Below are positions 10,133-21,189 of a stretch of 64,000 nt of DNA, piece after piece. This stretch comes from Enterobacter sp. R4-368 (GTDB lineage: Bacteria; Pseudomonadota; Gammaproteobacteria; Enterobacterales; Enterobacteriaceae), in assembly GCF_000410515.1 (NCBI RefSeq), contig NC_021500.1, positions 3,844,001 to 3,908,000 of the forward strand. The letters run 5' to 3'. The notes beneath the pieces are model-generated. The model was not told the origin of the DNA, did no database searches, and was given only the letters and a program-made list of their open reading frames with translations. How positions within the stretch are numbered: position 1 is the stretch's first letter; every line of letters begins with the position of its first letter. Both the position numbers and the translations under genes were made by a program.

Positions 10133-11091
10133 GCATTAATCCAGGTTGCACGCTGGGACGCGACCTCCTGCGAAGAGTATTCCAGCGAGGTTTGCGGTTT
10201 CACCAGCTGGTCGAAGCCTGCAGGCAGCGTCACATTGGTGACCGGGTACATCCAGTTACCGCCCGGGATAGTGTTCTGGAACGCGGGCGAAACCATAAAC
10301 TTGAGGAATTTTTCCGCCAGTTCCGGCTGTTTACTGGCAGCGGTGCGGGCGGCAACTTCTACCTGCAAATAGTGGCCTTCGCTGAAATTCGCCGCCGCGT
10401 AGTTATCTTTCTTCTCGGCAATAATGTGGTAAGCCGGAGAAGTGGTATAGCTCAGCACCAGGTCGCTTTCCCCTTTCAGGAACAGACCATAGGCTTCGCT
10501 CCAGCCTTTGGTGACGGTGACCGTTTTGGCCGCCAGTTTCTGCCACGCTTGCGGGGCGTTGTCGCCATAGACTTTCTGCATCCACAGTAGCAGGCCGAGG
10601 CCTGGCGTGCTGGTGCGCGGATCTTCGTAGATAACGCGCCATTTCTGATCGCTTTCGACCAGCTCTTTCAGGCTTTTGGGCGGGTTTTTCAGTTTGTTTT
10701 TATCGTAGACAAACGCGAACCAGCCGTAGTCGAACGGTACAAACGTGTCGTTCTTCCAGCCGCCAGGCACGTTAACCGCATCGGTGGCGACGCCGCTTTT
10801 GGCGAACAGTTTGGTTTGTGTCGCGGCTTCCAGCAGGTTGTTATCCAGCCCCAGCACCACGTCGGCTTTGCTGTTTTTGCCTTCCATGCGCAGGCGGTTA
10901 AGCAGCGAAACGCCATCTTCGAGTGCCACGAATTTCAGCTCGCAGTTGCAGTCGCTTTCAAAGGCTTTTTTTACCGCAGGCCCTGGCCCCCAGTCGGCAG
11001 AAAAGGAGTCGTAGGTGTAAACGGTCAGAACAGGTTTTGCAAAAGCAGGCGCTGCAATCAGCAGCAGGAACGGCAGTGATTTTTTTAACAC
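10108..11091 (-). CDS. thiB: Periplasmic thiamine-binding protein
   Basis: Captures thiamine, TMP and TPP in the periplasm for ThiPQ. The protein has 327 residues, with a signal peptide of about 18 residues (MLKKSLPFLLLIAAPAFA) and probable cleavage before KPVLTVYTYD. The start is GTG at 11091; it matches the E. coli N-terminus and has GAGG six bases before it. An upstream in-frame ATG would place the start inside the riboswitch, so it is rejected. A TPP riboswitch precedes the gene, and the Shine-Dalgarno lies in one arm of a hairpin. Confidence 0.96.
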   Translation of the reverse strand: MLKKSLPFLLLIAAPAFAKPVLTVYTYDSFSADWGPGPAVKKAFESDCNCELKFVALEDGVSLLNRLRMEGKNSKADVVLGLDNNLLEAATQTKLFAKSGVATDAVNVPGGWKNDTFVPFDYGWFAFVYDKNKLKNPPKSLKELVESDQKWRVIYEDPRTSTPGLGLLLWMQKVYGDNAPQAWQKLAAKTVTVTKGWSEAYGLFLKGESDLVLSYTTSPAYHIIAEKKDNYAAANFSEGHYLQVEVAARTAASKQPELAEKFLKFMVSPAFQNTIPGGNWMYPVTNVTLPAGFDQLVKPQTSLEYSSQEVASQRATWINAWQRAVSR

Positions 11092-11098
11092 TTTGCAC

Positions 11099-11126
11099 CT
11101 CAAAATGGGTGGCAAAGGATTTTGAG
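11099..11126 (-). promoter_or_regulatory. Hairpin sequestering the thiB Shine-Dalgarno
   Basis: Minus-strand CTCAAAAT (11119-11126) and ATTTTGAG (11099-11106) form an 8-bp stem. The second arm contains part of the GAGG ribosome site of thiB. It is the likely expression platform of the TPP riboswitch. Confidence 0.65.
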
Positions 11127-11133
11127 AGGCAGC

Positions 11134-11217
11134 CTCAAATCCCTTCGCCGGCGTTATCCGGATCAGGTTCGACGGGTATTTTCTCAGCACACGCGCATGG
11201 CGTAGCACCCCGTTGAG
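11134..11217 (-). ncRNA. TPP riboswitch (THI element) of thiBPQ; SroA region
   Basis: On the minus strand the conserved THI-box parts appear in order: GGGGTGC, GTGCTGAGA, ATACCC, GAACCTGATCCGGATAACG, and CCGGCGAAGGGA. P1 pairs CTCAA (11213-11217) with TTGAG (11134-11138). The aptamer binds thiamine pyrophosphate and reduces thiB expression. In E. coli the same leader yields the small RNA SroA. A TACAAT -10-like hexamer lies at 11227-11232, just upstream. Confidence 0.95.
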
Positions 11218-11258
11218 AACGCCGCTATTGTAATGATTTGGTAAAAAATGCGAAAGCC

Positions 11259-12914
11259 TTATGGATCCGGTGGCGCAAACCAGGCGGATTTAAAGTCGAA
11301 CCAGCCCAGCGTGTTCATGCGCAGCCCGCGCATGGTGCGCTGTCCCTGAATCCTCAGCCAGTGGTGGATCAGCGGTACGATGGCTTTACTGGCGAGCAAC
11401 TGTTGCGACCAGACGGCAAGATTCATCTCCCCGTTGCGCCATTTTGCCGCATCTGCCTGCCAGTCGAGCGGAATACAGTGCTGTAGCAGCGGTACTTCGT
11501 AGAGGTTGGCGAACACCGAGAAATCCAGCGGCAGCGTGAAATTGGCGCTGTTAAGCCAGATATCGCTCCCGGCTTCGCCCCGATGCCACTCCTCGTAATC
11601 CACTTCCTGCACAATCAGCTTCACGCCGTGTTCGGCCAGCAGCGTGCTCATGGTACGTGACAGCGCTTCGTGCTCGTTATGTTCGCGATAGAACGTGAGC
11701 GTCAGGGTTTCCAGACCCGCTGGTTTTTCACCACTACCGGGGCGGGCATGGTGCCAGCGCGGCAGCAGACCGTAAGCCGGGAACCAGTAGCGTTGGTACT
11801 GCTCATTGGCGTGCCACAGCAGATTAGTGGGGGAGAGCACATGGCTGACCCACTCCCTGACCGCCGGGTTCGCGCCACGACTGGATCGCGCATCAAACAA
11901 CAGGTAATAACAGCCCTCTTCGAGGCGGCTTTCCACCGCTTTTTCGCCGTCGGTTGGCCCCTCAAGCGTCAGGCCGCTGGTCGGTTCATCGCTCAGATCC
12001 GGCAACACCCAGACGTTGACTTCATCGATCAGGGCGCGAAAGCCGAAGTAGTCATCAAAGGCGTGGATTTTTAACTGATTAGTGGTATTGCGCGTCACGG
12101 CGTAAGGGCCAGTACCAATCGGCTGGCTGGCGAAGTTGCTTATCGTGTTCCATTCACGCGGCAAAATCATTGCCGGCACATGCCCCATCAACCACGGCAG
12201 CCAGTTATCCGGCTGGCTGAGATGGATATCCAGTGTCCAGGGCGTCGGCGAGATCACTTCGCGGATATGTGAGTAGAGCGGCAGAGCCGTGGCGCGCTCC
12301 AGCGATGCAATCACATCACTCATTTCCAGTTCGCGGCCGTGATGAAAATGAATGCCTGGGCGTAAATAAAATCGCCAGTGCAACGGGGAAATCAGCTTCC
12401 AGTGGTGGGCGATATCCGCTTCCAGTTCCCCGTTTTCCTCATTTATGCGCGTCAGCGCACTGAAGATTTGCCGTGCTATATGGGTTTCGGAACGACGTAA
12501 TGCACTACCTGGCAGCAGGTTACGCAGTGGCCGGTAGTAAAGGACCCGCAGGATATGTCGCCCCTGGCGAAAGCTCCGGCCGAGATGCGAAACCAGCATC
12601 TGGCGCACGGCCTTTTTATCGCCGACCAGTTGCACCAGTTGATCGATGCGATCCTGCTCCAGCAGGTCTTCGGCGCGCTGTTGCTGGAGCGCAAGGCCGG
12701 TATATAGAAAGGTGAGCCGCGAACGTTTGCCACGGCCGGCTTCAGCATCCCAGGTCAGCCAGCCGCGCTCCTGCATGGTATTGAGCAGGGTGCGCATATG
12801 GCGGCGCGAACAGCTAAGCAGCTCCGCCAGCTCGTTAAGCGTCGTTTCTTGTGACTTCCCATCGCAGCATTGCCACAGACGGATGAACTGTTGTTGCAGG
12901 CGGCCGGACGACAT
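11259..12914 (-). CDS. sgrR: Transcriptional regulator SgrR
   Basis: Activator of the divergent sgrS gene under glucose-phosphate stress. The protein has 551 residues, the same as E. coli. Residues of about 1-115 form a winged-helix domain ([22 protein letters not shown] is the HTH). Residues of about 160-480 resemble periplasmic solute-binding proteins (SBP_bac_5) and are thought to sense a small sugar-phosphate-related ligand in the cytoplasm. There is no signal peptide. It is divergent from sgrS with a 67-bp gap, and lies upstream of thiB on the same strand. Confidence 0.96.
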   Translation of the reverse strand: MSSGRLQQQFIRLWQCCDGKSQETTLNELAELLSCSRRHMRTLLNTMQERGWLTWDAEAGRGKRSRLTFLYTGLALQQQRAEDLLEQDRIDQLVQLVGDKKAVRQMLVSHLGRSFRQGRHILRVLYYRPLRNLLPGSALRRSETHIARQIFSALTRINEENGELEADIAHHWKLISPLHWRFYLRPGIHFHHGRELEMSDVIASLERATALPLYSHIREVISPTPWTLDIHLSQPDNWLPWLMGHVPAMILPREWNTISNFASQPIGTGPYAVTRNTTNQLKIHAFDDYFGFRALIDEVNVWVLPDLSDEPTSGLTLEGPTDGEKAVESRLEEGCYYLLFDARSSRGANPAVREWVSHVLSPTNLLWHANEQYQRYWFPAYGLLPRWHHARPGSGEKPAGLETLTLTFYREHNEHEALSRTMSTLLAEHGVKLIVQEVDYEEWHRGEAGSDIWLNSANFTLPLDFSVFANLYEVPLLQHCIPLDWQADAAKWRNGEMNLAVWSQQLLASKAIVPLIHHWLRIQGQRTMRGLRMNTLGWFDFKSAWFAPPDP

Positions 12915-13001
12915 AAAAGGGGAACTCCTGATAAAAACTCAGCAATTTATTAATCCCTATATTAAGCCAATACTTCTCTGCGATGAAAGCGAGGAGGTCA
13001 T

Positions 13002-13154
13002 ATGCTGAGATCATCCATACGACGGTTTTATCTGGACTATTTTCACGCCACGCAGGATGCGGGCTGGCTCGCCCGCCTGAGCGCACGGCAGCGCCTGAAA
13101 ATGCTGGAAGAGCTGATGCAGTGGGAAGTGACAACGCCGGTCTCGAAAGACTGA
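13002..13154 (+). CDS. sgrT: SgrT, peptide encoded within SgrS
   Basis: A 50-residue peptide (E. coli 43). In E. coli SgrT inhibits glucose uptake by binding PtsG (EIICB-Glc). The core is recognisable: RRFYLDYFHAT, WLARLSARQRLKMLEELMQW, compared with RQFYQHYFTAT and WLRWLSVPQRLTMLEGLMQW in E. coli. The start ATG is preceded by GAGGAGG with a short spacer, so translation should be strong. The stop lies 9 nt before the ptsG-pairing region. Residues M1 to about I6 extend beyond the E. coli start. Confidence 0.9.
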   Translation: MLRSSIRRFYLDYFHATQDAGWLARLSARQRLKMLEELMQWEVTTPVSKD

Positions 13155-13199
13155 ATCGCCGAAATCATGTGTGACTGAGTATTAAGTGCGAATGCACCC

Positions 13200-13229
13200 G
13201 CCAGCAAAATGTTTTTTGCTGGCTTTTTT
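13200..13229 (+). terminator. SgrS terminator
   Basis: GCCAGCAAAA / TTTTTGCTGGC hairpin followed by six T. The U-rich tail is also the Hfq binding site of SgrS. Confidence 0.9.
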
Positions 13230-13292
13230 CGTTTTATGCTGACAGCCGCTTTTTACGCTTTCCCTTTTTGCCGTGCTAACAAGGAAATATTC

Positions 13293-14471
13293 ATGCTCTG
13301 GTTAATGACGATGGGACGCCGCCTTAATGGCGTTTACGTCGCTTTTATGATCGTCGCCTTTATGATGGGAGTTGCCGGAGCGCTACAGGCACCGACGCTC
13401 AGCTTGTTCCTGAGCCGGGAAGTGGGCGCTGAGCCGTTCTGGGTTGGGCTGTTTTATACCGTCAACGCCATAGCCGGGATTGTGGTCAGCCTTGGGCTGG
13501 CAAAACGATCCGACAACCAGGGCGACAGGCGCAAACTGATCCTCTTTTGTTGCCTGATGGCGGTGGGCAATGCGCTGTTATTCGCCTTTAACCGCCACTA
13601 TCTGACGCTTATCACCTGCGGTGTGCTGCTGGCCTCGCTGGCAAATACCGCCATGCCGCAGCTTTTCGCGCTGGCGCGTGAGTATGCGGACAGTTCTGCA
13701 CGTGAAGTGGTGATGTTCAGTTCTGTCATGCGCGCACAACTCTCGCTGGCGTGGGTGATTGGCCCGCCGCTGGCGTTTATGCTGGCGCTTAATTACGGCT
13801 TTACCGCCATGTTTTCCATTGCCGCCGGGATTTTCGTTATCAGCCTGGTGCTGGTGGCGTTCTGGCTGCCTTCGGTGGCGCGTGTTGAACAGCCCGCCGA
13901 CGTGGCGGTGACGCAGGTCAGCGGCTGGAGCGATAAAAATGTACGCATGCTGTTTATTGCCTCCACGCTGATGTGGACCTGCAACACCATGTACATCATT
14001 GATATGCCGCTGTGGATTAGCCTGGAATTAGGGCTACCCGACAAACTGGCCGGGATTTTAATGGGTACGGCGGCAGGGCTGGAGATCCCAGCGATGATCC
14101 TGGCGGGCTTTTTTGTCAAACGCATCGGTAAACGGCGCATGATGCTCACCGCGGTTGCGGCGGGTGTGTTGTTCTACATTGGCCTGATTTTTTTCCACAG
14201 CCAGACGGCGTTACTTTCCCTGCAACTGTTTAATGCGGTGTTTATCGGGATTATCGCCGGGATTGGCATGTTGTGGTTTCAGGATCTGATGCCTGGGCGG
14301 GCAGGTTCGGCGACCACGCTGTTTACCAACAGTATTTCGACCGGCGTGATCCTGGCCGGGGTGATCCAGGGCGCGCTGGCGCAAAGCTTTGGTCACGGCG
14401 CGGTTTATATCGGCATTGCGGTGATTTCAGTGCTGACGCTGTGGCTGACCAGCCGCGTTAAAGACGTATAA
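13293..14471 (+). CDS. setA: Sugar efflux transporter SetA
   Basis: Major facilitator superfamily exporter of sugars and analogues such as lactose, glucose and non-metabolisable glucosides. The protein has 392 residues, the same as E. coli, with about 12 hydrophobic segments. The family loop RSDNQGDRRKL lies between segments 2 and 3. The ATG at 13293 (MLWLMTMGRR) follows AAGGA and matches the family; an upstream in-frame ATG would fall within the SgrS terminator. It lies 63 bp downstream of the sgrS end, as part of the glucose-phosphate stress response. Confidence 0.95.
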   Translation: MLWLMTMGRRLNGVYVAFMIVAFMMGVAGALQAPTLSLFLSREVGAEPFWVGLFYTVNAIAGIVVSLGLAKRSDNQGDRRKLILFCCLMAVGNALLFAFNRHYLTLITCGVLLASLANTAMPQLFALAREYADSSAREVVMFSSVMRAQLSLAWVIGPPLAFMLALNYGFTAMFSIAAGIFVISLVLVAFWLPSVARVEQPADVAVTQVSGWSDKNVRMLFIASTLMWTCNTMYIIDMPLWISLELGLPDKLAGILMGTAAGLEIPAMILAGFFVKRIGKRRMMLTAVAAGVLFYIGLIFFHSQTALLSLQLFNAVFIGIIAGIGMLWFQDLMPGRAGSATTLFTNSISTGVILAGVIQGALAQSFGHGAVYIGIAVISVLTLWLTSRVKDV

Positions 14472-14474
14472 ACG

Positions 14475-14500
14475 AAAAAAGGCCCGGAAACCGGGCCTGT
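14475..14500. terminator. Bidirectional terminator between setA and leuD
   Basis: GGCCCGG-AAA-CCGGGCC stem (14481-14497). On the minus strand it is followed by a run of six T (complement of 14475-14480), so it is best suited to end leuABCD. It may also serve setA. Confidence 0.85.
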
Positions 14501-14506
14501 TGTTGG

Positions 14507-15112
14507 CTAGCGCATAAAAGCGGGCTGTTTGTTTTCGTAAGCGGCGATGGCATCGTCGTGCTGTAACGTCAGACCGATGCTGTCCAGACCGTTCAGCATG
14601 CAGTGGCGGCGGAAGGCGTCAATCGAGAAGCTGTACGACTTTCCGCCCGCATTCACCACTTGCGCTTGCAGATCCACCTCAAAGCTAATGCCCGGGTTGT
14701 TCTGCACCAGCGTAAAGAGCTCATCCACTTCTTGATCGCTCAACGTTACCGGCAGCAGCTGGTTGTTAAAGCTGTTGCCGTAAAAGATGTCGGCGAAACT
14801 TGGCGCAATCACCACTTTGAAACCGTAATCGGTCAACGCCCACGGCGCGTGTTCACGTGACGAACCGCAGCCAAAGTTTTCCCGCGCCAGCAAAATCGAT
14901 GCGCCTTTGTATTGTGGGAAATTCAGCACGAACTCCGGGTTCGGCTGTTGGCCTTTGTCATCCAGAAAACGCCAGTCGTTAAACAGATGGGCACCAAAAC
15001 CGGTGCGCGTGACCTTCTGCAAAAACTGCTTCGGGATAATGGCGTCGGTATCCACATTCGCGGCATCCAGCGGAACGACCAGGCCGGTATGTTGGGTAAA
15101 TTTCTCTGCCAT
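14507..15112 (-). CDS. leuD: 3-isopropylmalate dehydratase, small subunit
   Basis: Swivel-domain subunit of isopropylmalate isomerase (LeuCD), which converts 2-isopropylmalate to 3-isopropylmalate. The protein has 201 residues, as usual. The motifs [11 protein letters not shown] and [19 protein letters not shown] are characteristic. It is the last gene of leuABCD, 11 bp after leuC, and is followed by a strong terminator. Confidence 0.97.
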   Translation of the reverse strand: MAEKFTQHTGLVVPLDAANVDTDAIIPKQFLQKVTRTGFGAHLFNDWRFLDDKGQQPNPEFVLNFPQYKGASILLARENFGCGSSREHAPWALTDYGFKVVIAPSFADIFYGNSFNNQLLPVTLSDQEVDELFTLVQNNPGISFEVDLQAQVVNAGGKSYSFSIDAFRRHCMLNGLDSIGLTLQHDDAIAAYENKQPAFMR

Positions 15113-15123
15113 GGTTGTTCTCC

Positions 15124-16521
15124 TTACAAGCTGCGAATATCAGCGAAATGACCGGTCACGGCGGCGGCGGCGGCCATCGCCGGGCTAACCAGATGCGTGC
15201 GCCCGCCGCGGCCCTGGCGGCCTTCAAAATTACGGTTACTGGTCGATGCGCAACGTTCACCCGGATTCAGGCGATCGTTATTCATGGCCAGGCACATGGA
15301 GCAGCCCGGCAAGCGCCATTCAAAACCGGCTTCAATAAAGATTTTGTCCAGACCTTCGGCTTCCGCCTGTGCTTTCACCGGACCGGAGCCAGGCACAACC
15401 AGCGCCTGTACGCCCGGCGCGACTTTGCGCCCTTTGGCGATTTCCGCCGCTGCGCGCAGATCTTCAATGCGCGAGTTGGTGCAGGAGCCGATAAAGACTT
15501 TATCGATAGCCACTTCCGTTAACGGTACACCAGGTTTCAGCCCCATGTAGGCCAGTGCTTTTTCTGCTGAAGCGCGCTCAACCGGATCGGCGAACGAGGC
15601 CGGATCGGGAATGATATCGGTCACTGAAATAACCTGACCCGGATTGGTGCCCCAGGTTACCTGCGGGGCGATCTCTTCGGCCTGCAACGTAACTACGGTG
15701 TCGAAAACCGCACCTTCGTCGGTATGCAGGGTTTTCCAGTAGGCCACTGCATCATCGAAGTCTTTGCCCTTCGGCGCATGCAAACGACCTTTCACGTAGT
15801 TAAAGGTGGTTTCATCCGGGGCGACCAGGCCGGCTTTTGCGCCCATCTCAATCGCCATATTGCACAGCGTCATACGGCCTTCCATGCTCAGCGCACGGAT
15901 AGCGTCACCGCAGAACTCAACCACGTGCCCGGTGCCGCCGGCGCTGCCGGTTTTACCAATGATCGCCAGCACGATATCTTTCGCGGTGATCCCCGGTGCG
16001 GCCGTGCCTTTGACTTCAATTTTCATGGTTTTGGCGCGACCCTGCTTCAGGGTTTGCGTCGCCAGAACGTGTTCCACTTCCGATGTACCGATACCGAAAG
16101 CCAGCGCGCCAAATGCGCCGTGGGTGGCGGTGTGGGAATCGCCACAAACGATGGTCATGCCCGGCAGGGTGATGCCCTGTTCCGGCCCCATTACGTGGAC
16201 GATGCCCTGATACGGGTGGTTCAGGTCATACAGTTCAACGCCGAATTCGTTGCAGTTTTTGATCAACTCCTGCATCTGAATGCGCGCCATCTCGCCGGAA
16301 GCGTTGATGTCTTTAGTTTGTGTCGAGACGTTGTGATCCATCGTCGCGAAGGTTTTACCCGGCTGGCGCACCGGACGGTGGTGCGCGCGCAGCCCATCGA
16401 ACGCCTGCGGTGATGTCACTTCATGCACCAGATGGCGGTCGATATACAACAGTGGGGTTTCGTTTGGCGCTTCATAGACCACATGGGCGTCAAATAACTT
16501 TTCGTACAAACTTTTAGCCAT
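15124..16521 (-). CDS. leuC: 3-isopropylmalate dehydratase, large subunit
   Basis: Aconitase-family catalytic subunit with a [4Fe-4S] cluster. The protein has 465 residues (E. coli 466). The cluster cysteines are seen in FIGSCTNSR and in [33 protein letters not shown] is also typical of the family. It works with LeuD. It lies 2 bp after leuB and 11 bp before leuD, in one operon. Confidence 0.97.
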   Translation of the reverse strand: MAKSLYEKLFDAHVVYEAPNETPLLYIDRHLVHEVTSPQAFDGLRAHHRPVRQPGKTFATMDHNVSTQTKDINASGEMARIQMQELIKNCNEFGVELYDLNHPYQGIVHVMGPEQGITLPGMTIVCGDSHTATHGAFGALAFGIGTSEVEHVLATQTLKQGRAKTMKIEVKGTAAPGITAKDIVLAIIGKTGSAGGTGHVVEFCGDAIRALSMEGRMTLCNMAIEMGAKAGLVAPDETTFNYVKGRLHAPKGKDFDDAVAYWKTLHTDEGAVFDTVVTLQAEEIAPQVTWGTNPGQVISVTDIIPDPASFADPVERASAEKALAYMGLKPGVPLTEVAIDKVFIGSCTNSRIEDLRAAAEIAKGRKVAPGVQALVVPGSGPVKAQAEAEGLDKIFIEAGFEWRLPGCSMCLAMNNDRLNPGERCASTSNRNFEGRQGRGGRTHLVSPAMAAAAAVTGHFADIRSL

Positions 16522-16523
16522 GA

Positions 16524-19186
<2,663 letters not shown>

Positions 19187-19227
19187 GGTTTAGGTCCTTG
19201 TCTCTTAGGTCGCCTCGCTACGAGCAT

Positions 19228-19254
19228 AAAAAAACCCGCGCCAAGGCGCGGGTT
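19228..19254 (-). terminator. leu operon attenuator
   Basis: A 10-bp GC-rich stem (AACCCGCGCC / GGCGCGGGTT, 19233-19254) with a 2-nt loop is followed on the minus strand by seven T. It lies between leuL and leuA, the position of the leucine attenuator in E. coli. Confidence 0.92.
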
Positions 19255-19278
19255 CTTAATCTTAACTGGAAGGACGAT

Positions 19279-19365
19279 TCAACTCAGAATGTCGCCCACC
19301 GGTCTACCGCGCACGAGAGATGCGTTTAGTAGTAGTAGACCAGCGAAACCGACGTTGCGAATCAT
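19279..19365 (-). CDS. leuL: leu operon leader peptide
   Basis: A 28-residue leader, MIRNVGFAGLLLLNASLVRG and then RPVGDILS. It has four consecutive leucine codons, all the rare CTA, at residues 10-13, as in E. coli leuL. Stalling here when charged tRNA-Leu is scarce prevents the attenuator from forming. The leader's own GGTCTAC and the later GTAGACC can pair, as expected for the alternative RNA structures. GGAG lies upstream of the ATG; a second ATG 8 nt upstream, in another frame, gives no leucine run. Confidence 0.93.
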   Translation of the reverse strand: MIRNVGFAGLLLLNASLVRGRPVGDILS

Positions 19366-19399
19366 GAATCATGCTCCAGGTGAATGCGATATGCTTTTA

Positions 19400-19428
19400 G
19401 TGGTACTGGATACGTAAGTTAATGTCAA
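19400..19428 (-). promoter_or_regulatory. leuLABCD promoter
   Basis: On the minus strand a consensus -35 TTGACA (19423-19428) is followed after 17 bp by a weak -10 (TACCAC, 19400-19405, or a neighbouring register). The downstream AAAAGCATATCGCATTCA matches E. coli. The -10 call is tentative. Confidence 0.6.
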
Positions 19429-19836
19429 CCCCTCGTCTGAAAAGCGTAGCTTAAGAGCGCCGATTATTTTGTTGCGCTTTAGTTAATAATTCTGCCTATA
19501 CGATGGAAATACGTTTTTCATGCTTACGCATTACCGGTTGTATCTGGCGTTACGTAGTATTTAAAGTCTTCCGTAAAAGCGAAGTGAATAATCGAGTGAT
19601 GGGTAAAGGAAAACAGCGATTGAGATATATTTTTATTGTGATTACAGAATGTTTGGTAAGGTAAAAATATATGAAGAACTCCCTTAATTTAAGATGAAAA
19701 AGTTAATTTTCATTCGCCTGGAAAATAAAACAGGAGCTTTATATATTCCTAATTTGTCACACCGTACTTCTAATAATGTTATATGCGTGATAAATCATCT
19801 TCCTGAATATTATTATTACGCAGGTCGAGGGAGCTC
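19429..19836. other. AT-rich leuL-leuO divergent spacer
   Basis: About 400 bp with no credible gene. From about 19450 it becomes markedly AT-rich, in contrast to the GC-rich genes around it. In E. coli the same spacer is a binding platform for H-NS and LeuO. Only an 8-codon ORF beginning near 19671 is present, which I do not call. Confidence 0.6.
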
Positions 19837-20802
19837 ATGATGACGACGGATTGCAAAATACCTGGTGAAGATGTTTATAATCAGCATGTTAATGAAGAGG
19901 GGAAACCGCAGTTACGTTCTGTCGATCTCAATTTATTGACTGTTTTTGATGCAGTAATGCAGGAACAAAATATCACCCGCGCGGCACATGTTCTGGGAAT
20001 GTCGCAACCCGCAGTAAGTAATGCTGTTGCGCGGCTTAAAGTCATGTTTAATGACGAACTTTTTGTTCGCTATGGGCGTGGGATCCAGCCAACGGCGCGC
20101 TCGTATCAACTTTTTGGTTCTATCCGCCAGGCGCTGCAATTGGTGCAAAATGAACTGCCCGGTTCCGGATTCGATCCGCTTAGTAGTGAACGTGTATTTA
20201 ATCTGTGTGTTTGTAGCCCGCTGGATAATCTTTTAACGTCAGCGATTTACAATCGCGTAGAGAAAATTGCCCCCGGTATTAATTTAGTATTTAAATCCGA
20301 TCTTAATCACAGCACCGAGCACCAGCTGCGTTATCAGGAAATTGAGTTTGTGATTGGCTACGAAGAGTTTCGCCGGCCTGAATTTTCATGTATCCCACTA
20401 TTTAATGATGAAATGGTACTGGTCGTCAGCCATCAGCATCCCCGCCTCAATGCGCTCACCACAGAAAACGCCATCTTCAGAGAACAGCATGCGGTGGTTT
20501 CGCTGGACCGGTACGCGTCATTTAGCCAGCCATGGTATGACAGCGTAGATAAATGCAGTTGTATTGCTTATCAGGGGATGGCGCTGACCAGCGTATTAAG
20601 CGTGGTTTCGCAAACTCATCTGGTGGCGATTGCCCCGCGCTGGTTAGTGAAGACATTTGCTGAAGGGCTGGATTTAGCGATGCTGCCGCTCCCGTTAGAT
20701 CTGAAGAGCCGCACATGTTACCTCTCCTGGCATGAAGCCGCAGGCAGAGATAAGGGCCATCAATGGATGGAAGAGCTTCTGGTGTCGGTGTGTAGCCATT
20801 AG
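19837..20802 (+). CDS. leuO: LysR-type regulator LeuO
   Basis: Global LysR-family regulator and antagonist of H-NS silencing. The protein has 321 residues (E. coli 314). The winged HTH spans about residues 30-90 ([20 protein letters not shown]), followed by the effector-binding domain ending near [16 protein letters not shown]. The first 30 residues differ from E. coli. The start is the first of two adjacent ATGs at 19837 and 19840; GAGGGAG upstream fits either. It is divergent from leuABCD and upstream of ilvIH. Confidence 0.94.
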   Translation: MMTTDCKIPGEDVYNQHVNEEGKPQLRSVDLNLLTVFDAVMQEQNITRAAHVLGMSQPAVSNAVARLKVMFNDELFVRYGRGIQPTARSYQLFGSIRQALQLVQNELPGSGFDPLSSERVFNLCVCSPLDNLLTSAIYNRVEKIAPGINLVFKSDLNHSTEHQLRYQEIEFVIGYEEFRRPEFSCIPLFNDEMVLVVSHQHPRLNALTTENAIFREQHAVVSLDRYASFSQPWYDSVDKCSCIAYQGMALTSVLSVVSQTHLVAIAPRWLVKTFAEGLDLAMLPLPLDLKSRTCYLSWHEAAGRDKGHQWMEELLVSVCSH

Positions 20803-20809
20803 CCAGTGG

Positions 20810-20859
20810 GCAGAATCATCCAGCGGTGAAAGCGTTTGGTTATTCTGCTCTGTTTTTTT
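20810..20859 (+). terminator. Candidate leuO terminator
   Basis: GCAGAAT (20810-20816) pairs with ATTCTGC (20842-20848) around a 25-nt loop, followed closely by seven T (20853-20859). The large loop makes it a modest candidate. Confidence 0.4.
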
Positions 20860-21189
20860 CTGGCAGTATTTTATCCTGATTTACGTCTGTCGCAATGACA
20901 GACGATGTTGCAAAAATGGATCAATTACTGGACAACTTCGTATTCGGATGATGAATGGTCATCGTCTTTGCTTATCACAGATGTTTCCACCAATTCTGCG
21001 TTTCTGACGTCGTTTTTTCACTTTTGTACAGGCTTCACCGCAAGGGCTTGCTAATTGCCTGCCAGATTTTGAGCGGTTATGGTAACTGCCATTCATAATC
21101 AGAGTGCAGGGATTTCCTGTTCTGAACAGAGCGACAGCGCGGAAATGATTTTCGCCGTCAGTCGACAAACGTAAGCCTGGAGGCAAAGC
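20860..21189 (+). promoter_or_regulatory. ilvIH upstream region
   Basis: About 330 bp with no supported gene. In E. coli the corresponding region holds several Lrp sites that activate ilvIH; I cannot assign individual sites by eye. It contains a perfect 8-bp inverted repeat, CGTCTGTC / GACAGACG (20884-20904), and an 18-codon ORF beginning inside it that has no ribosome site. Confidence 0.5.

Larger units (their letters stand above)
12982..13229 (+). ncRNA. sgrS: Small RNA SgrS
   Basis: Hfq-dependent dual-function RNA that represses ptsG and other sugar-transport mRNAs and encodes SgrT. The 5' end GATGAAAGCGAGGAGGT resembles E. coli SgrS. The pairing region ATCATGTGTGACTGAGTATT (13164-13183) is essentially unchanged from E. 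coli. The 3' end is a strong terminator with a U-run. At about 248 nt it is slightly longer than the 227 nt in E. coli. The 5' end is inferred by alignment from memory. It lies upstream of setA, which is probably co-transcribed by read-through. Confidence 0.93.

Noticed and set aside
19671-19697. Eight-codon ORF (MKNSLNLR) upstream of leuO
   Set aside because: Too short, no attenuator-like hairpin follows, and an ORF of this size is expected by chance in AT-rich DNA.
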